A DNA stretch of 64,000 nucleotides from Roseiarcus sp963813195 (GCA_963813195.1 CAWEYC010000036.1:186001-250000), one strand, 5' to 3'. Shown: positions 1 to 8,970, counted from the stretch's first letter. Notes: generated by a model not told the origin, from the letters alone. Translations and numbers: made by a program.

Positions 1-433
1 CGATCATCGCAGCCAGCAGATTGTGCGCGGCGGTGATCGCATGGAAATCGCCGGTGAAATGAAGATTGATCTCATCCATCGGCGCAATCTGCGAGTAGCC
101 GCCGCCAGTCGCGCCGCCCTTCATGCCGAAGGACGGGCCGAGCGAGGGTTCGCGCAGGCAGATCGCGATGCGCTTGCCGATGCGCGCGAGCGCGTCGCCA
201 AGACCGATCGTGGTCGTCGTCTTGCCTTCGCCCGCCGGCGTCGGACTGATCGCGGTGACGAGGATGAGCTTGCCGTCCGGCTTGCCCGCAAGGCCGGCGA
301 CGAAGTCGTCGTCGATCTTGGCGATCGCGCGGCCGTAAGGGTGCAGGGCCTCCTCCGGGATGCCGAGCTTGGCGCCGATCGTCGCAATCGGGGCGAGTGC
401 GAACTCACGCGCGATTTCACTGTCCGACTTCAT
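1..433 (-). CDS. ftfL: Formate-tetrahydrofolate ligase, N-terminal part (runs off the left edge)
   Basis: ATP-dependent ligation of formate to tetrahydrofolate, giving 10-formyl-THF in cytosolic one-carbon metabolism. The reverse strand reads MKSDSEIAREFALAPI from an ATG at 433-431, preceded by a good Shine-Dalgarno (GGAGGCGAG). About 144 residues are present. They include the P-loop SPTPAGEGKTTTTIG (about residues 60-75) and the following REPSLGPSFGMKGGATGGG segment, both diagnostic of the family. The C-terminal three quarters lie outside the window. In serine-cycle methylotrophs this enzyme feeds formate carbon into assimilation, but it also occurs in non-methylotrophs. Recognition is secure. 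Confidence 0.96.
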   Translation of the reverse strand, partial: MKSDSEIAREFALAPIATIGAKLGIPEEALHPYGRAIAKIDDDFVAGLAGKPDGKLILVTAISPTPAGEGKTTTTIGLGDALARIGKRIAICLREPSLGPSFGMKGGATGGGYSQIAPMDEINLHFTGDFHAITAAHNLLAAMI

Positions 434-516
434 CGTCTCGCCTCCGGCGCTGCACATGCGCCGCCAACGCCGACCGGTCCCTGGCGGCAAATAGGCCTAG
501 GTGAAGTCGTCCAGCG

Positions 517-1632
517 CTAAGCCTCGCCCCACACCTCGCGCGCGATCTCGACGCAACGGGCGAGCTTCTTCCATTGATCGGCTTCGGTCAGATCGTTGCC
601 GTGCGCGGTCGAGGAAAATCCGCACTGGTGGCTGAGCGCGCATTGCTCGAGCGGCACGTAGTGCGAAGCCTCGTCGATGCGACGCTTGACTTCGTCCTTG
701 CTTTCGACCGCGGCCCGCTTCGAGCTCATGAGGCCGAGCACGATCGTCCGTCCCTTCGGGGTGAAGCGCAGCGGCGCGAAATCGCCGGACCGCTCGTCGT
801 CGTATTCGAGGAAGAAGCCGTCAATCGCCATTTCATTGAGCAGGATTTCCGCGACCGGCTCGTAGCCGCCCGCCGCGACCCACGCGCTCTTGAAATTGCC
901 GCGGCACAGATGCACGGAGATCGTCATGTCCTTGGGCCGGTCGCGAATGGAATCGTTGACCAGGCGGCAATAAAGATGAACCAAGGCGTCGGGATCGTCG
1001 CCCCGCGCGCGCGTCGTCTCGCGGATCTTGGGATCGCAGAGATAGGCGAGGTTGGTGTCGTCGAACTGCAGATAGCGACAGCCGCGCGCCGCCAGATCGG
1101 CGATCTCCTCGCGATAGGCGGCGGTCAGGTCGTCGTAGAATCCCTCCAAATCCGGGTAGGCGCCCTGGCTGATTGCTTGGCGACCGCCGCGGAAATGCAG
1201 CATCGAGGGCGCGGGAATGCAGACTTTCGGCGTCCTCGCGACCGCGCTGTTGAGAAAGTCGAAGTCGCGGCCTTGGATCGGCTGGGAATGACGGATCTTC
1301 GCCTCGACATGCATCGTCGGCGGCTTGAAGCCGACCTCCGATCCATTATCCCTACGGAATTTGGCGACGAATTCGCCGTAATGGGTCTCGACGCCGTCGA
1401 GGCGTTCGAGAAAGTCGACATGGAAGTAGGTGCGACGGAATTCGCCGTCGGTGATTCCGTTGAGGCCGACGCTTTCCTGCTCGCGCACCACCTCGCGAAT
1501 GCACTCGTCCTCGACGGCGCGCAATTCCTCGGCGGGCAGCGCATGAGCGAAAAACTTCTCGCGCGCCGCCTTCAGCCGCTCCGGCCGAAGGTAGCTTCCC
1601 ACATGGTCGGCGCGAAATGGCGGATGCGGCAT
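517..1632 (-). CDS. Cobalamin-independent methionine synthase-like (MetE C-terminal domain) methyltransferase
   Basis: This 371-residue protein matches the single-domain MetE/UROD-fold family (COG0620, YxjG-like). These are zinc enzymes related to the catalytic half of MetE that transfer methyl groups to a thiol such as homocysteine. The opening FRADHVGSYLRPERL is typical. The zinc site is visible as H241-x-C243 (SVHLCRGN) and a distal Cys337 (SHQCGFSS), with acidic residues around 262-267 for the fourth ligand. The ATG at 1632 has a strong GGGGAGG Shine-Dalgarno. It lacks the MetE N-terminal half that binds polyglutamyl folate, so the methyl donor is uncertain. It follows mutA on the same strand after 76 bp and precedes ftfL. 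Confidence 0.85.
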   Translation of the reverse strand: MPHPPFRADHVGSYLRPERLKAAREKFFAHALPAEELRAVEDECIREVVREQESVGLNGITDGEFRRTYFHVDFLERLDGVETHYGEFVAKFRRDNGSEVGFKPPTMHVEAKIRHSQPIQGRDFDFLNSAVARTPKVCIPAPSMLHFRGGRQAISQGAYPDLEGFYDDLTAAYREEIADLAARGCRYLQFDDTNLAYLCDPKIRETTRARGDDPDALVHLYCRLVNDSIRDRPKDMTISVHLCRGNFKSAWVAAGGYEPVAEILLNEMAIDGFFLEYDDERSGDFAPLRFTPKGRTIVLGLMSSKRAAVESKDEVKRRIDEASHYVPLEQCALSHQCGFSSTAHGNDLTEADQWKKLARCVEIAREVWGEA

Positions 1633-1708
1633 TCTATCCTCCCCCGTGAGCGGCGCGCGGCGCCGGGGCGTAGGTTTGTAGCAGAGGGATGACGATTCTC
1701 AATGCCAG

Positions 1709-3574
1709 CTAGAATTCCCTGCCCCGCCGACGATAAGCGCGCTCGATGGCGGCGACGGCGTCGCATCCGGTGAAGATGAAGTCGTCGACGCCCGCATCGC
1801 GCCAAGCCGCCTCACGCTCGCCCGGCTTGCCCGCCAGCACCAGATGGCGCGCCCCGACGGCCTTCAGCGCGGCGGCGAAGGCGTCTCCTTGTTCGCCATA
1901 GGCTTCGTCGCTGCCGCAGAGGCAGACCATCGCCGCGCCGCTCGCGGCGAAGCGGCCGGCCGCCTCCTGCGCGTCCGCCGCGCCGGCGTCGGCGAGCGCT
2001 TCGATGCCTCCCGCTTCGAAGAGTTCGCGCGCAAAGGCGACTCGCCGTCCGTGCGCGGCGGACGCGCCGATCGCGGCGAGATAAACCCGGGGGCGGACGC
2101 CCTCACGCGCCAGGATCGCGTCCGAGGCGTCGCGGAACCGCTCGAACGGCGCGGCAAGCCGCAGCGGCGTCATCGGCGTCGCCGCCGCTTCGCCGGAAAA
2201 AGCGAATGCGGGCGCCGTCGCGGGCAACACGCCGGCGGGAACCTCAGCAAGGTCGGGATGCGCGGTGACGCCGGTCATCGGGGTCTTCAGGCTCGCCACA
2301 TCGCGCGCAAGCGCCGCCGCCGCCACCGCGACAGACCGTTGGAAACCGCCATGCAGCAGCGCCCGCGGCGCTCCGCCTTCGCCCTCGAACCCTTGAAACA
2401 GCGCCCAGGCCTTTTCGCACAGCCCCTGCGTGAGGGCTTCGAAAACGCCCGCGCCGGCGGCGGGGTCGGCGACGAAGCCCAAACGCGACTCTTGCAGCAG
2501 GATGAGCTGGGTATTGCGCGCCAAGCGACGCGCCAGCGAATCGGGCAAGCCGATCGCTTGGGTGAAGGGCAGCACGCTGATGCTGTCGGCGCCGCCGAGA
2601 CCGGCCGAAAACGCGGCCATCGCGCCGCGCATCACATTCACGTAGGGGTCGCGGGCGCTCATCGCTCGCCAGGCGCTCTCGGCATGAATCCGCGCCGGTC
2701 GCGGCGCGAGGCCGGAAGCCTCGCAGACTCGCGCCCACAGCAGGCGCAGCGCGCGGAACTTCGCCAAAGTGACGAGCTGATCGGCGTCCGCGGTCAGACG
2801 AAATTGGATCGCCGCTCGCGCGCCGTCGAGCGCAAAGCCGTTGTCGCTGAGCGCGCGCAAATAGGCGAGCGCCGCCGCCAGCGCGAAGGCGAGCTCCTGC
2901 GCGGGGGTGCCGCCGGCCGCGTGCGCGGCGCGCGCATCCGCGGCGACGAACGGCCCGGCGAATCCCCTCGCCTGGAGAGAAAGCGCCAGCTTGGCGAGCG
3001 CCGGCGCCTCGTCGTCCCACGTGCGCGCGAGGCGACCACTACGGGCGAGCGCGCCGATCGGATCGAGACCGAAGCTGACGTCGAGCGCCGACGGATCCGC
3101 GCCGCGGCGTTCGACGAGGCTGGCGAAGCCGATCGCCTGGCTCTCCGCCTCGGCGCCCAGATCCAGTTCGAAGCCCGACGACCCGTCGAACCGCACGCCC
3201 TCGAAGGCGCGGTGCAATGACGCCGAATCGAATTTGCCGAGGCCAAATCCGTAGCCCCCGCACGCTCCGGCGAAGACGACCTGCAATCCGTCGGCGCCCC
3301 CCGCGAGATCGTCGAGGGCTTGGTCGTTCGCCGCCGCGGCGTCGGGATGATCGAGGCGCGCGAACGCCCGCCAGGGGCCGCTCTCCTCGCGCGGCGCACG
3401 CGGGCCAATGCGGCGCGAATAGAGCGGCTGAAGCGCGATCGCGTCGGTGGTGCGCGAGACCAGCCGATCGAAGGCCCCGCCCTTCAGCGCGGCCTCCGCG
3501 GCCCTGCGCCAATCGACCTCGCTGAAGGACCCAAATGACGTCGAAGACGCCGTCACGCCGCCCCCCGGGTTCAA
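1709..3574 (-). CDS. mutA: Methylmalonyl-CoA mutase small (beta) subunit
   Basis: This 621-residue protein has the mutase TIM-barrel fold at the N-terminus (LKGGAFDRLVSRTTDAIALQPLY near residues 30-55, DPYVNVMRGAMAAFSAGLGGADSISVLPF near 300-335). The C-terminus is a degenerate B12-binding-type domain. The DxHxxG cobalamin motif is missing; the corresponding segment reads LAAIGASAAHGRR. This is normal for the non-catalytic small subunit that pairs with MutB. The start is taken as TTG at 3574, overlapping the stop of the upstream gene (TTGA), which implies translational coupling; a GTG follows six codons later. No mutB lies next to it, so the large subunit must be encoded elsewhere, as happens in ethylmalonyl-CoA-pathway methylotrophs. 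Confidence 0.88.
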   Translation of the reverse strand: MNPGGGVTASSTSFGSFSEVDWRRAAEAALKGGAFDRLVSRTTDAIALQPLYSRRIGPRAPREESGPWRAFARLDHPDAAAANDQALDDLAGGADGLQVVFAGACGGYGFGLGKFDSASLHRAFEGVRFDGSSGFELDLGAEAESQAIGFASLVERRGADPSALDVSFGLDPIGALARSGRLARTWDDEAPALAKLALSLQARGFAGPFVAADARAAHAAGGTPAQELAFALAAALAYLRALSDNGFALDGARAAIQFRLTADADQLVTLAKFRALRLLWARVCEASGLAPRPARIHAESAWRAMSARDPYVNVMRGAMAAFSAGLGGADSISVLPFTQAIGLPDSLARRLARNTQLILLQESRLGFVADPAAGAGVFEALTQGLCEKAWALFQGFEGEGGAPRALLHGGFQRSVAVAAAALARDVASLKTPMTGVTAHPDLAEVPAGVLPATAPAFAFSGEAAATPMTPLRLAAPFERFRDASDAILAREGVRPRVYLAAIGASAAHGRRVAFARELFEAGGIEALADAGAADAQEAAGRFAASGAAMVCLCGSDEAYGEQGDAFAAALKAVGARHLVLAGKPGEREAAWRDAGVDDFIFTGCDAVAAIERAYRRRGREF

Positions 3575-3978
3575 ATGAATTGCGACAGCCCAGGAATTGC
3601 CGCCGCAATTTCGCCGACGACGTCGTCGCCCGCCGTCTCGCGCGCGTAATCGAAGACTTCCTTACCGACCGCCTGAATCTGGTCCATGCTGAGGCCAAGG
3701 CTCATCAGATCGCCGCCGAGCGCCATCAACCCGCCGCCGCCCATCGCGCCGGCGCCCGTTCCCATCAGCCCCCGGACGAACGGACTCATGCCCTCCCCGG
3801 TCGTCGAAGCGATTGACGCAACGATCGCGTTGAGCGCGGGCGCCTTGGCGAGCAAGGCGTCGACCGCGTCGTCCGGCGCCTCGCGCTTGATAAAATCGAG
3901 CACCAGCGCGACGGCCTTGCGGGCCGCATCCGGCGTCGTATTGGCAGCCGAGGCGACGCGAGCAATCAAATTGTCCAT
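3571..3978 (-). CDS. Small helical protein of unknown function (DUF2267/DUF2780-like), coupled to mutA
   Basis: A 135-residue protein with a good Shine-Dalgarno (GGGAGCCGGAA before ATG 3978). The N-terminal half is an amphipathic helical segment (TPDAARKAVALVLDFIKREA). A Gly/Met-rich linker follows (GTGAGAMGGGGLMALGGDLMSLG, about 93-116), then a last helical stretch ending in IAAAIPGLSQFI. The layout recalls DUF2267 and DUF2780 proteins, but I cannot assign it firmly. Its stop overlaps the mutA start by 4 nt, so the two are co-translated. That does not by itself imply a role in propionate metabolism. No signal peptide or membrane segment is visible. Confidence 0.7.
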   Translation of the reverse strand: MDNLIARVASAANTTPDAARKAVALVLDFIKREAPDDAVDALLAKAPALNAIVASIASTTGEGMSPFVRGLMGTGAGAMGGGGLMALGGDLMSLGLSMDQIQAVGKEVFDYARETAGDDVVGEIAAAIPGLSQFI

Positions 3979-4464
3979 TTCCGGCTCCCTATCGAGTCCA
4001 CGCCGCCACGAGGCGCGCGCTTTGGTCGGATGTCGCCGCTTCGCGCAACAAAATCAAGCGCCGCGTACACCTATACGCGCTCCCCCGCGCGGGTGAAGCT
4101 GAAAAAAAGCCCTCGGGTTTGCAGTCGACGCCGCCCACCCCGCGCCGTCAACTCCCTTGCTGCGACGCAGCAAAATAGCCATGAAACTGTCACATTGCTC
4201 AACTCGTCAGATCTAGCCGAGGCGCCAACGTCGTGCGCGATATCTCCTGAGATTCGGCGTCCTTTTGAGCGATCCTGACCCAATACGATTGAATTTTAGC
4301 CAATTCCTAACGATTCCTTAAAAGTGATATGCGTTTTGCACATGGCTGGGTGGCGACATTCCCTCTTTTCTCGCGGTCGCGGCAGCCCTATGTTGCACCG
4401 CACAGAACGAGGCGATCGTCTCCGGATATCGCTGAGTCGGAAGTTTTACAAAATGGAGGGTCAA
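3979..4464. other. Divergent intergenic region (486 bp) between the mutA operon and the DUF1127 gene
   Basis: No credible gene is seen. The region must hold the promoters of both flanking units. It contains a perfect 17-bp palindrome (4157-4173, listed separately) and is AT-richer than its surroundings between about 4170 and 4340. I could not place convincing -35/-10 boxes. Confidence 0.6.
4157..4173. promoter_or_regulatory. Perfect palindrome, candidate operator
   Basis: TTGCTGCGACGCAGCAA has 8-bp arms around one central A, in the divergent region between the DUF2267-like/mutA unit and the DUF1127 gene. A TTGCTGC-N3-GCAGCAA dyad resembles, from memory, sites bound by PhaR/AniA-type regulators of carbon storage in alphaproteobacteria. 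That assignment is an inference; the palindrome itself is directly visible. Confidence 0.45.
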
Positions 4465-4623
4465 ATGACCTCGATCAAGACCATCACCGAGAAGTTGAAC
4501 GCCTGGCGCCGCTATCGCGAAGCCATCCGCGAATTGTCGCAGCTCAGCGATCGCGAGTTGGAAGACATCGGCATCCGCCGCGGCGACATCCAGCACATCG
4601 TCCGCGGGGCGCTCACGGACTGA
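4465..4623 (+). CDS. DUF1127 (YjiS-like) small protein
   Basis: A 52-residue protein, MTSIKTITEKLNAWRRYREA..., with the typical DUF1127 signature LSQLSDRELEDIGIRRGDI and a basic Arg-rich first half. The ATG at 4465 is chosen because GGAGGG lies 4 nt upstream; longer in-frame extensions have no support. Family members are often arginine-rich small regulators, and some short ones bind RNA in alphaproteobacteria; the role here is unknown. A strong intrinsic terminator (4690-4726) follows, so the gene is probably monocistronic. Confidence 0.9.
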   Translation: MTSIKTITEKLNAWRRYREAIRELSQLSDRELEDIGIRRGDIQHIVRGALTD

Positions 4624-4689
4624 AATTCGGACGCGCCCGTTCCTCCCTACGGGCGCATCCGCCGCGTCGGTCCGTATCCGACGCAAGAA

Positions 4690-4726
4690 ACGCTCGCCGG
4701 TCCTCCCCCGGCGGGCGTTTTCTTTT
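4690..4726 (+). terminator. Rho-independent terminator of the DUF1127 gene
   Basis: An 11-bp stem (ACGCTCGCCGG / CCGGCGGGCGT, one T-G wobble) with a 7-nt loop is followed by TTTTCTTTT. It lies 66 bp after the DUF1127 stop and before trmFO. Confidence 0.88.
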
Positions 4727-4795
4727 CCGGCCCCATCCGAGGCAAGGCCGAGCAAGCGGGGTTGACGAAGCGGCGCAGCTTTGTGACAAGCCGCC

Positions 4796-6184
4796 ATGCG
4801 TCCCATTCACGTTATCGGCGGCGGCCTCGCCGGCTGCGAGGCGGCTTGGCAGATCGCCCAGAACGACGTCCCCGTCGTCTTGCATGAAATGCGTCCGCTG
4901 CGCGGCACCGAGGCCCATCGCACCGAACGTCTCGCCGAACTCGTCTGCTCGAACTCCTTTCGATCCGACGACGCGCTGAACAATGCCGTCGGCGTGATCC
5001 ACCGCGAGATGCGCGCGCTCGATTCGATCGTCATGCGAGCAGCCGACGCCCATCAGGTGCCCGCCGGCGGCGCGCTTGCGGTCGATCGCGACGGTTTTTC
5101 CGCAGCGGTCGAGGCGGCGATCGCCGGGGACGCGCGCATTCGCGTCGAGCGCCGCGAAATCAACTCGCTGCCGCCCGACGATTGGGACAACGTCATTATC
5201 GCGACCGGACCGCTCACCTCCCCTTCCCTCGCCGCCGCCATCCGCACATTGACGGGAGAAGAGGCCTTGGCCTTCTTCGACGCGATCGCGCCGATCGTGC
5301 ACCGCAACTCGATCGACATGTCCGTCGCCTGGCTCCAGTCGCGCTACGACAAAGCCGGCCCCGGCGGCTCCGGCGCCGATTACGTCAATTGCCCGCTGAG
5401 CCGCGATCATTACGAGGCTTTCGTCGACGCGCTGCTGGCGGCCGACAAGACCGAGTTTCGCGAGTTCGAAGGCACGCCCTATTTCGACGGTTGCCTACCC
5501 ATCGAGGTGATGGCCGAGCGCGGCCGCGAAACCCTGCGCCACGGGCCGATGAAGCCCGTCGGCCTCACCAACGCGCACGACCCGCAGGTCAAACCCTACG
5601 CCGTGGTGCAATTGCGCCAGGACAATGCGCTCGGCACGTTGTTCAACATGGTGGGGTTCCAGACCAAACTGAAATATGGCGAGCAGTCCCGCGTGTTCCG
5701 ACTGATTCCAGGATTGGAGCAGGCCGAATTCGCGCGGCTCGGCGGGCTGCATCGCAACACCTTTCTCAACTCGCCGCGTCTCCTCGACCCGCGCCTGCGC
5801 CTGAAGGCTGCGCCGCGACTGCGCTTTGCCGGACAGATCACCGGCTGCGAGGGTTATGTCGAAAGCGCGGCGATCGGGCTCCTCGCCGGCCGCTTCGCCG
5901 CGGCTGAACGGCTGGAACGCCCCCTGAGCCCGCCCCCGCCGACCACCGCGATCGGCGCGCTTCTCAACCATGTCACCGGCGGCCACGTCGAAGCGATCGA
6001 GGCCGGTCCACGCTCGTTCCAACCGATGAACGTCAATTTCGGCCTGTTTCCCCCCATCGAGGAGCCGCGAGTCGACGAGGCGGGCAAGCGCCTGCGCGGC
6101 CCCGAGCGCGGCGCCGCTCGCAAACGCGCGCTGTCGGCGCGGGCCGAAGTCGAATTGGCGAGATGGGCGCGCGAGGGGACGTAG
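4796..6184 (+). CDS. trmFO: Methylenetetrahydrofolate-tRNA-(uracil-5-)-methyltransferase TrmFO
   Basis: A folate/FAD-dependent enzyme that makes ribothymidine at position 54 of tRNA, using methylene-THF as carbon donor. The 462-residue protein starts with the FAD-binding GxGxxG motif (MRPIHVIGGGLAGCEAAWQ), followed by the family block TERLAELVCSNSFRSDDALNNAVGVI (about 43-68). GFQTKLKYGEQ and GQITGCEGYVESAAIGLLAGR lie further on. The length matches the family. Most gammaproteobacteria use SAM-dependent TrmA instead, whereas TrmFO is common in alphaproteobacteria. It is a single gene on the plus strand, convergent with the caspase-like gene. Confidence 0.97.
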   Translation: MRPIHVIGGGLAGCEAAWQIAQNDVPVVLHEMRPLRGTEAHRTERLAELVCSNSFRSDDALNNAVGVIHREMRALDSIVMRAADAHQVPAGGALAVDRDGFSAAVEAAIAGDARIRVERREINSLPPDDWDNVIIATGPLTSPSLAAAIRTLTGEEALAFFDAIAPIVHRNSIDMSVAWLQSRYDKAGPGGSGADYVNCPLSRDHYEAFVDALLAADKTEFREFEGTPYFDGCLPIEVMAERGRETLRHGPMKPVGLTNAHDPQVKPYAVVQLRQDNALGTLFNMVGFQTKLKYGEQSRVFRLIPGLEQAEFARLGGLHRNTFLNSPRLLDPRLRLKAAPRLRFAGQITGCEGYVESAAIGLLAGRFAAAERLERPLSPPPPTTAIGALLNHVTGGHVEAIEAGPRSFQPMNVNFGLFPPIEEPRVDEAGKRLRGPERGAARKRALSARAEVELARWAREGT

Positions 6185-6230
6185 CGCGGTTTCCTTGCGC
6201 ATTGCGCGCAAGTCGCCGCTCACGACCTGC

Positions 6231-7679
6231 CTACTGGCCGCCAACGCTATCGAGCAATCGATCCGCCTGCGGCCTAAGGTCCTCGCACTTCAGATCGCGC
6301 GCCAAGCGGGCAGCCGAATCGCGATCCGGGTTGGCGCGAATGCGGGCGAGTTCGTCGGCGTCGCGTTTGCAGGCTTGGGCCGCGTCGCCCGGTTTCACGA
6401 CCGCCGTCGCCTCGGCCTTGCCTTGCGGCTCTTTGGCCGGCTGCAAGCCAAGGCTCTCCATCAGGCGCTTGAGCTGGGGTCGCAAGTCTTCACAGGCGAG
6501 ATCGCGCGAAAACTTCGCGACCTGCTCGGCGTCCGGATTGAGACGCAACTGCATCAGCCTCGCCTCGTCGGGCTTGCAAGCCGGGTTGGGCGCCGCATTG
6601 GGCGTCTCGATCGGGACCGGCCGCGGCGCCGCCGATTGATTCTGGTCGCTGCGGGGCGCGGCGTCTGTCTCCGATCCGCGCCGCGCGATGTCCTGGGGCA
6701 ACGCGCCGGTCGATGGCGGCGCGGCGGCCGCCGTCAGCTTGGCGAGCCGCTCGCGGGCAAGACTGGCGTAGTAGCCGGCGCTATGCGCAGTGAGGAAGGC
6801 TTGCCAGCCCGAAACGGAATCGACCTGCTCGGCCATCACATAATCGGCCGCGGCCGCGGCGTTGGGGTCGCCGGCGGCCGGCTCGCTGGGGCCTCCGGGC
6901 GCGGGAACCAAGGAAATGTCGCCGCCGCCAAGCGAGCCGTAGACAAAGGGCTCCTGTCGATTGCCTGTGCTCGCCAGGACGTCGTCGCGAACCTTGCCCA
7001 GCGCAATTCTGATGTCGAGCCCGGGTTCCGCGAGGTATTTCACCAGCGCGGCGGTGAACGGGCTATTGTCATTGTCGCCATCGAAGGACACCGAACCGGC
7101 CTTTGCCGCGTAGGCGATCAATGTGTCGGCGCCGGTCGGCTCAACCTCGACGAGACGATTGGCGATCGACCGCTTGCCTGCCAGGCGACCAGGACCGCGC
7201 AGGAATGGATTGTCGCGGCAGGCGTCGAGAATGATCAGGCTCAGCTTCTTCGCCGATTGCGTGGCCTGAATGATGCGATCGAGCGGAATCGCTTCGTCAT
7301 CGACGTCATAGTCGCTCGCGAGTTTGGCGTCGACGGGGATGAGGTAGTTGACGCCGCCGATCTCGATGCCATGGCCGGAGTAGTAGACCACCGCGATGTC
7401 AGCGGTCGAGGCCGTGCCGAAGAAGTCGCGGATCGCCCGCTTGAATTCCACCACGCCGACATCCCGGCGCTCGTCGACGACGTCAAAACCGGCTCTGGCC
7501 AACAAAGCCGCAATGGCGTTCGCGTCATTGAGGGTGTTGAAGAGTGTGCCGGCGTGCTCGTATCTGGCGTTGCCGACAATGAGCGCCACGCGCCGCTCGG
7601 CCGCGTGCCCAGCCATGATCGGCCCGAGCGCCAGCGCGCAGACAATGATGAGAACATGGCGAAGCGTCGTATCAATCAT
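6231..7679 (-). CDS. Secreted caspase-like (C14, orthocaspase-type) protease with two C-terminal repeats
   Basis: A 482-residue protein. A signal peptide (residues 1-26, ending at GHAAER) precedes a caspase domain, RRVALIVGNARYEH..., with catalytic His103 in VVYYSGHGIEIGG and Cys154 in LIILDACRDNPF. Bacterial orthocaspases usually cleave after basic residues. After a Pro/Ala-rich linker there are two similar units of about 46 residues (368-414 and 437-482) sharing the pattern C-K-x-D...NPD...RDL-x-CEDLRPQ...RL. Each has two conserved Cys, suggesting disulphide-linked helical repeats in the periplasm. It lies 100 bp downstream of an FGE-fold gene on the same strand. The substrate is unknown. 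Confidence 0.9.
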   Translation of the reverse strand: MIDTTLRHVLIIVCALALGPIMAGHAAERRVALIVGNARYEHAGTLFNTLNDANAIAALLARAGFDVVDERRDVGVVEFKRAIRDFFGTASTADIAVVYYSGHGIEIGGVNYLIPVDAKLASDYDVDDEAIPLDRIIQATQSAKKLSLIILDACRDNPFLRGPGRLAGKRSIANRLVEVEPTGADTLIAYAAKAGSVSFDGDNDNSPFTAALVKYLAEPGLDIRIALGKVRDDVLASTGNRQEPFVYGSLGGGDISLVPAPGGPSEPAAGDPNAAAAADYVMAEQVDSVSGWQAFLTAHSAGYYASLARERLAKLTAAAAPPSTGALPQDIARRGSETDAAPRSDQNQSAAPRPVPIETPNAAPNPACKPDEARLMQLRLNPDAEQVAKFSRDLACEDLRPQLKRLMESLGLQPAKEPQGKAEATAVVKPGDAAQACKRDADELARIRANPDRDSAARLARDLKCEDLRPQADRLLDSVGGQ

Positions 7680-7779
7680 GATTTCGGACCCGCCGCTGTT
7701 GCGCGCCGTCGATCATGCGATCGGGCATGGATATTAATCGATTACGGTCTGAATGGCCAAGCCCGGCGATGGGCGCGGT

Positions 7780-8592
7780 TCACTTCAGGTCGCGCGCCAC
7801 GCGAAATCCGTTGGCGTAGAAACGGACATCCTCGTCGTAGCGGAAGCGCGACGCCGAGCGCACCGCGTTCGCCTTGCTGGCGAAAGAGCCGCCGCGCAGC
7901 ACCCGCAGCGAACAATCGCCGCTCGTCCAGGCCGAACCGTCGCGAGGAGCGCCGGCGTACGAGGCGTTCCAGCAGTCCTGCACCCATTCCGCCGCATTGC
8001 CCGCGGTGTCGTAGAGGCCGAAGGCGTTGGGCCGGAACGATCCTGTCGGGACGGTCTGGCGCCCCGCCCCGGCAGCGCCGCAATCCTGGCAATTGGCATG
8101 GCCGGTTCCGACGTCGCGCCCCCACCAATAGGGCGACGCGGCGCCGCCGCGCGCTGCATATTCCCACTCGGCTTCGCTCGGGAGGCGATAGTCCTGGCCC
8201 GTCTTTTTCGACAGCCAGGCAATGAATTCCTGCGCGTCGTCCCAACTGACGTCGATGACCGGCCGCTCGCCGCGGCCCCAGCCATGATCGCTGGGGCTGT
8301 ATTTACACCCCCCCGCGGCGAGGCATTGATCCCATTCCCCGAAGGTCACCGCGCGGCGGCCGATCGCGAAGGGTCGCGCGATCGCGACGTGATGTTGGGG
8401 CGCTTCGTAGGGCGACGTCGTCGACCCCATGTCGAATTCGCCGGGCGGAACGACGACCATTTCTTCGCAATCCGGACAATCACGAAACACCTCGCCCGGT
8501 CGATGCGAGGCGGGCGCCTGCGCGTTCGCCGTCGCGGCCATCGCGCCCAGACCGACCAGGATTTGCAGAAGTCTCAAAGGGTCCCCCCGCAT
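7780..8592 (-). CDS. Exported formylglycine-generating-enzyme-fold (SUMF1-type) protein, probably not an active FGE
   Basis: A 270-residue protein. The start at 8592 is chosen because it gives a signal peptide (MRGDPLRLLQILVGLGAMAATANAQA) and has GGGGAT upstream; the reading frame extends further but without support. The FGE-sulfatase domain is clear: VPPGEFDMGS, PVIDVSWDDAQEFIAWLS, YRLPSEAEWEYAARGG, NAFGLYDTAGNAAEWVQDCW, RGGSFASKANAVRSASRFRY. The paired active-site cysteines of true FGE in this last segment are absent, so sulfatase maturation is unlikely. A regulatory, binding or oxidative role is more probable. It sits upstream of the caspase-like gene, possibly in one transcript. Confidence 0.87.
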   Translation of the reverse strand: MRGDPLRLLQILVGLGAMAATANAQAPASHRPGEVFRDCPDCEEMVVVPPGEFDMGSTTSPYEAPQHHVAIARPFAIGRRAVTFGEWDQCLAAGGCKYSPSDHGWGRGERPVIDVSWDDAQEFIAWLSKKTGQDYRLPSEAEWEYAARGGAASPYWWGRDVGTGHANCQDCGAAGAGRQTVPTGSFRPNAFGLYDTAGNAAEWVQDCWNASYAGAPRDGSAWTSGDCSLRVLRGGSFASKANAVRSASRFRYDEDVRFYANGFRVARDLK

Positions 8593-8970
8593 CAAATCCC
8601 CGGCGCCTTTTATACCTCGACCGCTTTGATCGCGCGTTCGCCAAGTGTCCGCTACATTCGATTTCTTCGGTGGCCGGTCAGTAGCTCCCTTGTCTGAAGC
8701 CAAACGACTTGCGTTCGACGTGCAACTTCGTCGCCGCGGCTGCCACTCCGATCCGTTCACCCGCGAAGTAACGAGGCCGAGCCGACCGATCTTTACTTTC
8801 CCTCGGCGAAGGTTATCTTTTGCTTGCAGAATAGCAAGGGGCGCCGCGGACGCCGCATAAGGGGACGATTGCATCGCAAGAACTGTAAAATCGGCGCATC
8901 GCCGGAGTTCACGCCAGCATTGCGCGCCAAGCCATTTTCACGGTGAAAGTAGAGACCGAGGGAGATCCCC
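8593..8970. other. Divergent intergenic region (378 bp)
   Basis: It separates the FGE-fold gene (minus) from the DUF4399 gene (plus). No gene, RNA or clear promoter boxes could be recognised. The last 20 bases hold the DUF4399 Shine-Dalgarno (GAGGGAGA). Confidence 0.5.

Noticed and set aside
7780..8592. Active formylglycine-generating enzyme
   Set aside because: The fold is right, but the active-site Cys pair in the last RGGSF segment is absent and no sulfatase is nearby.
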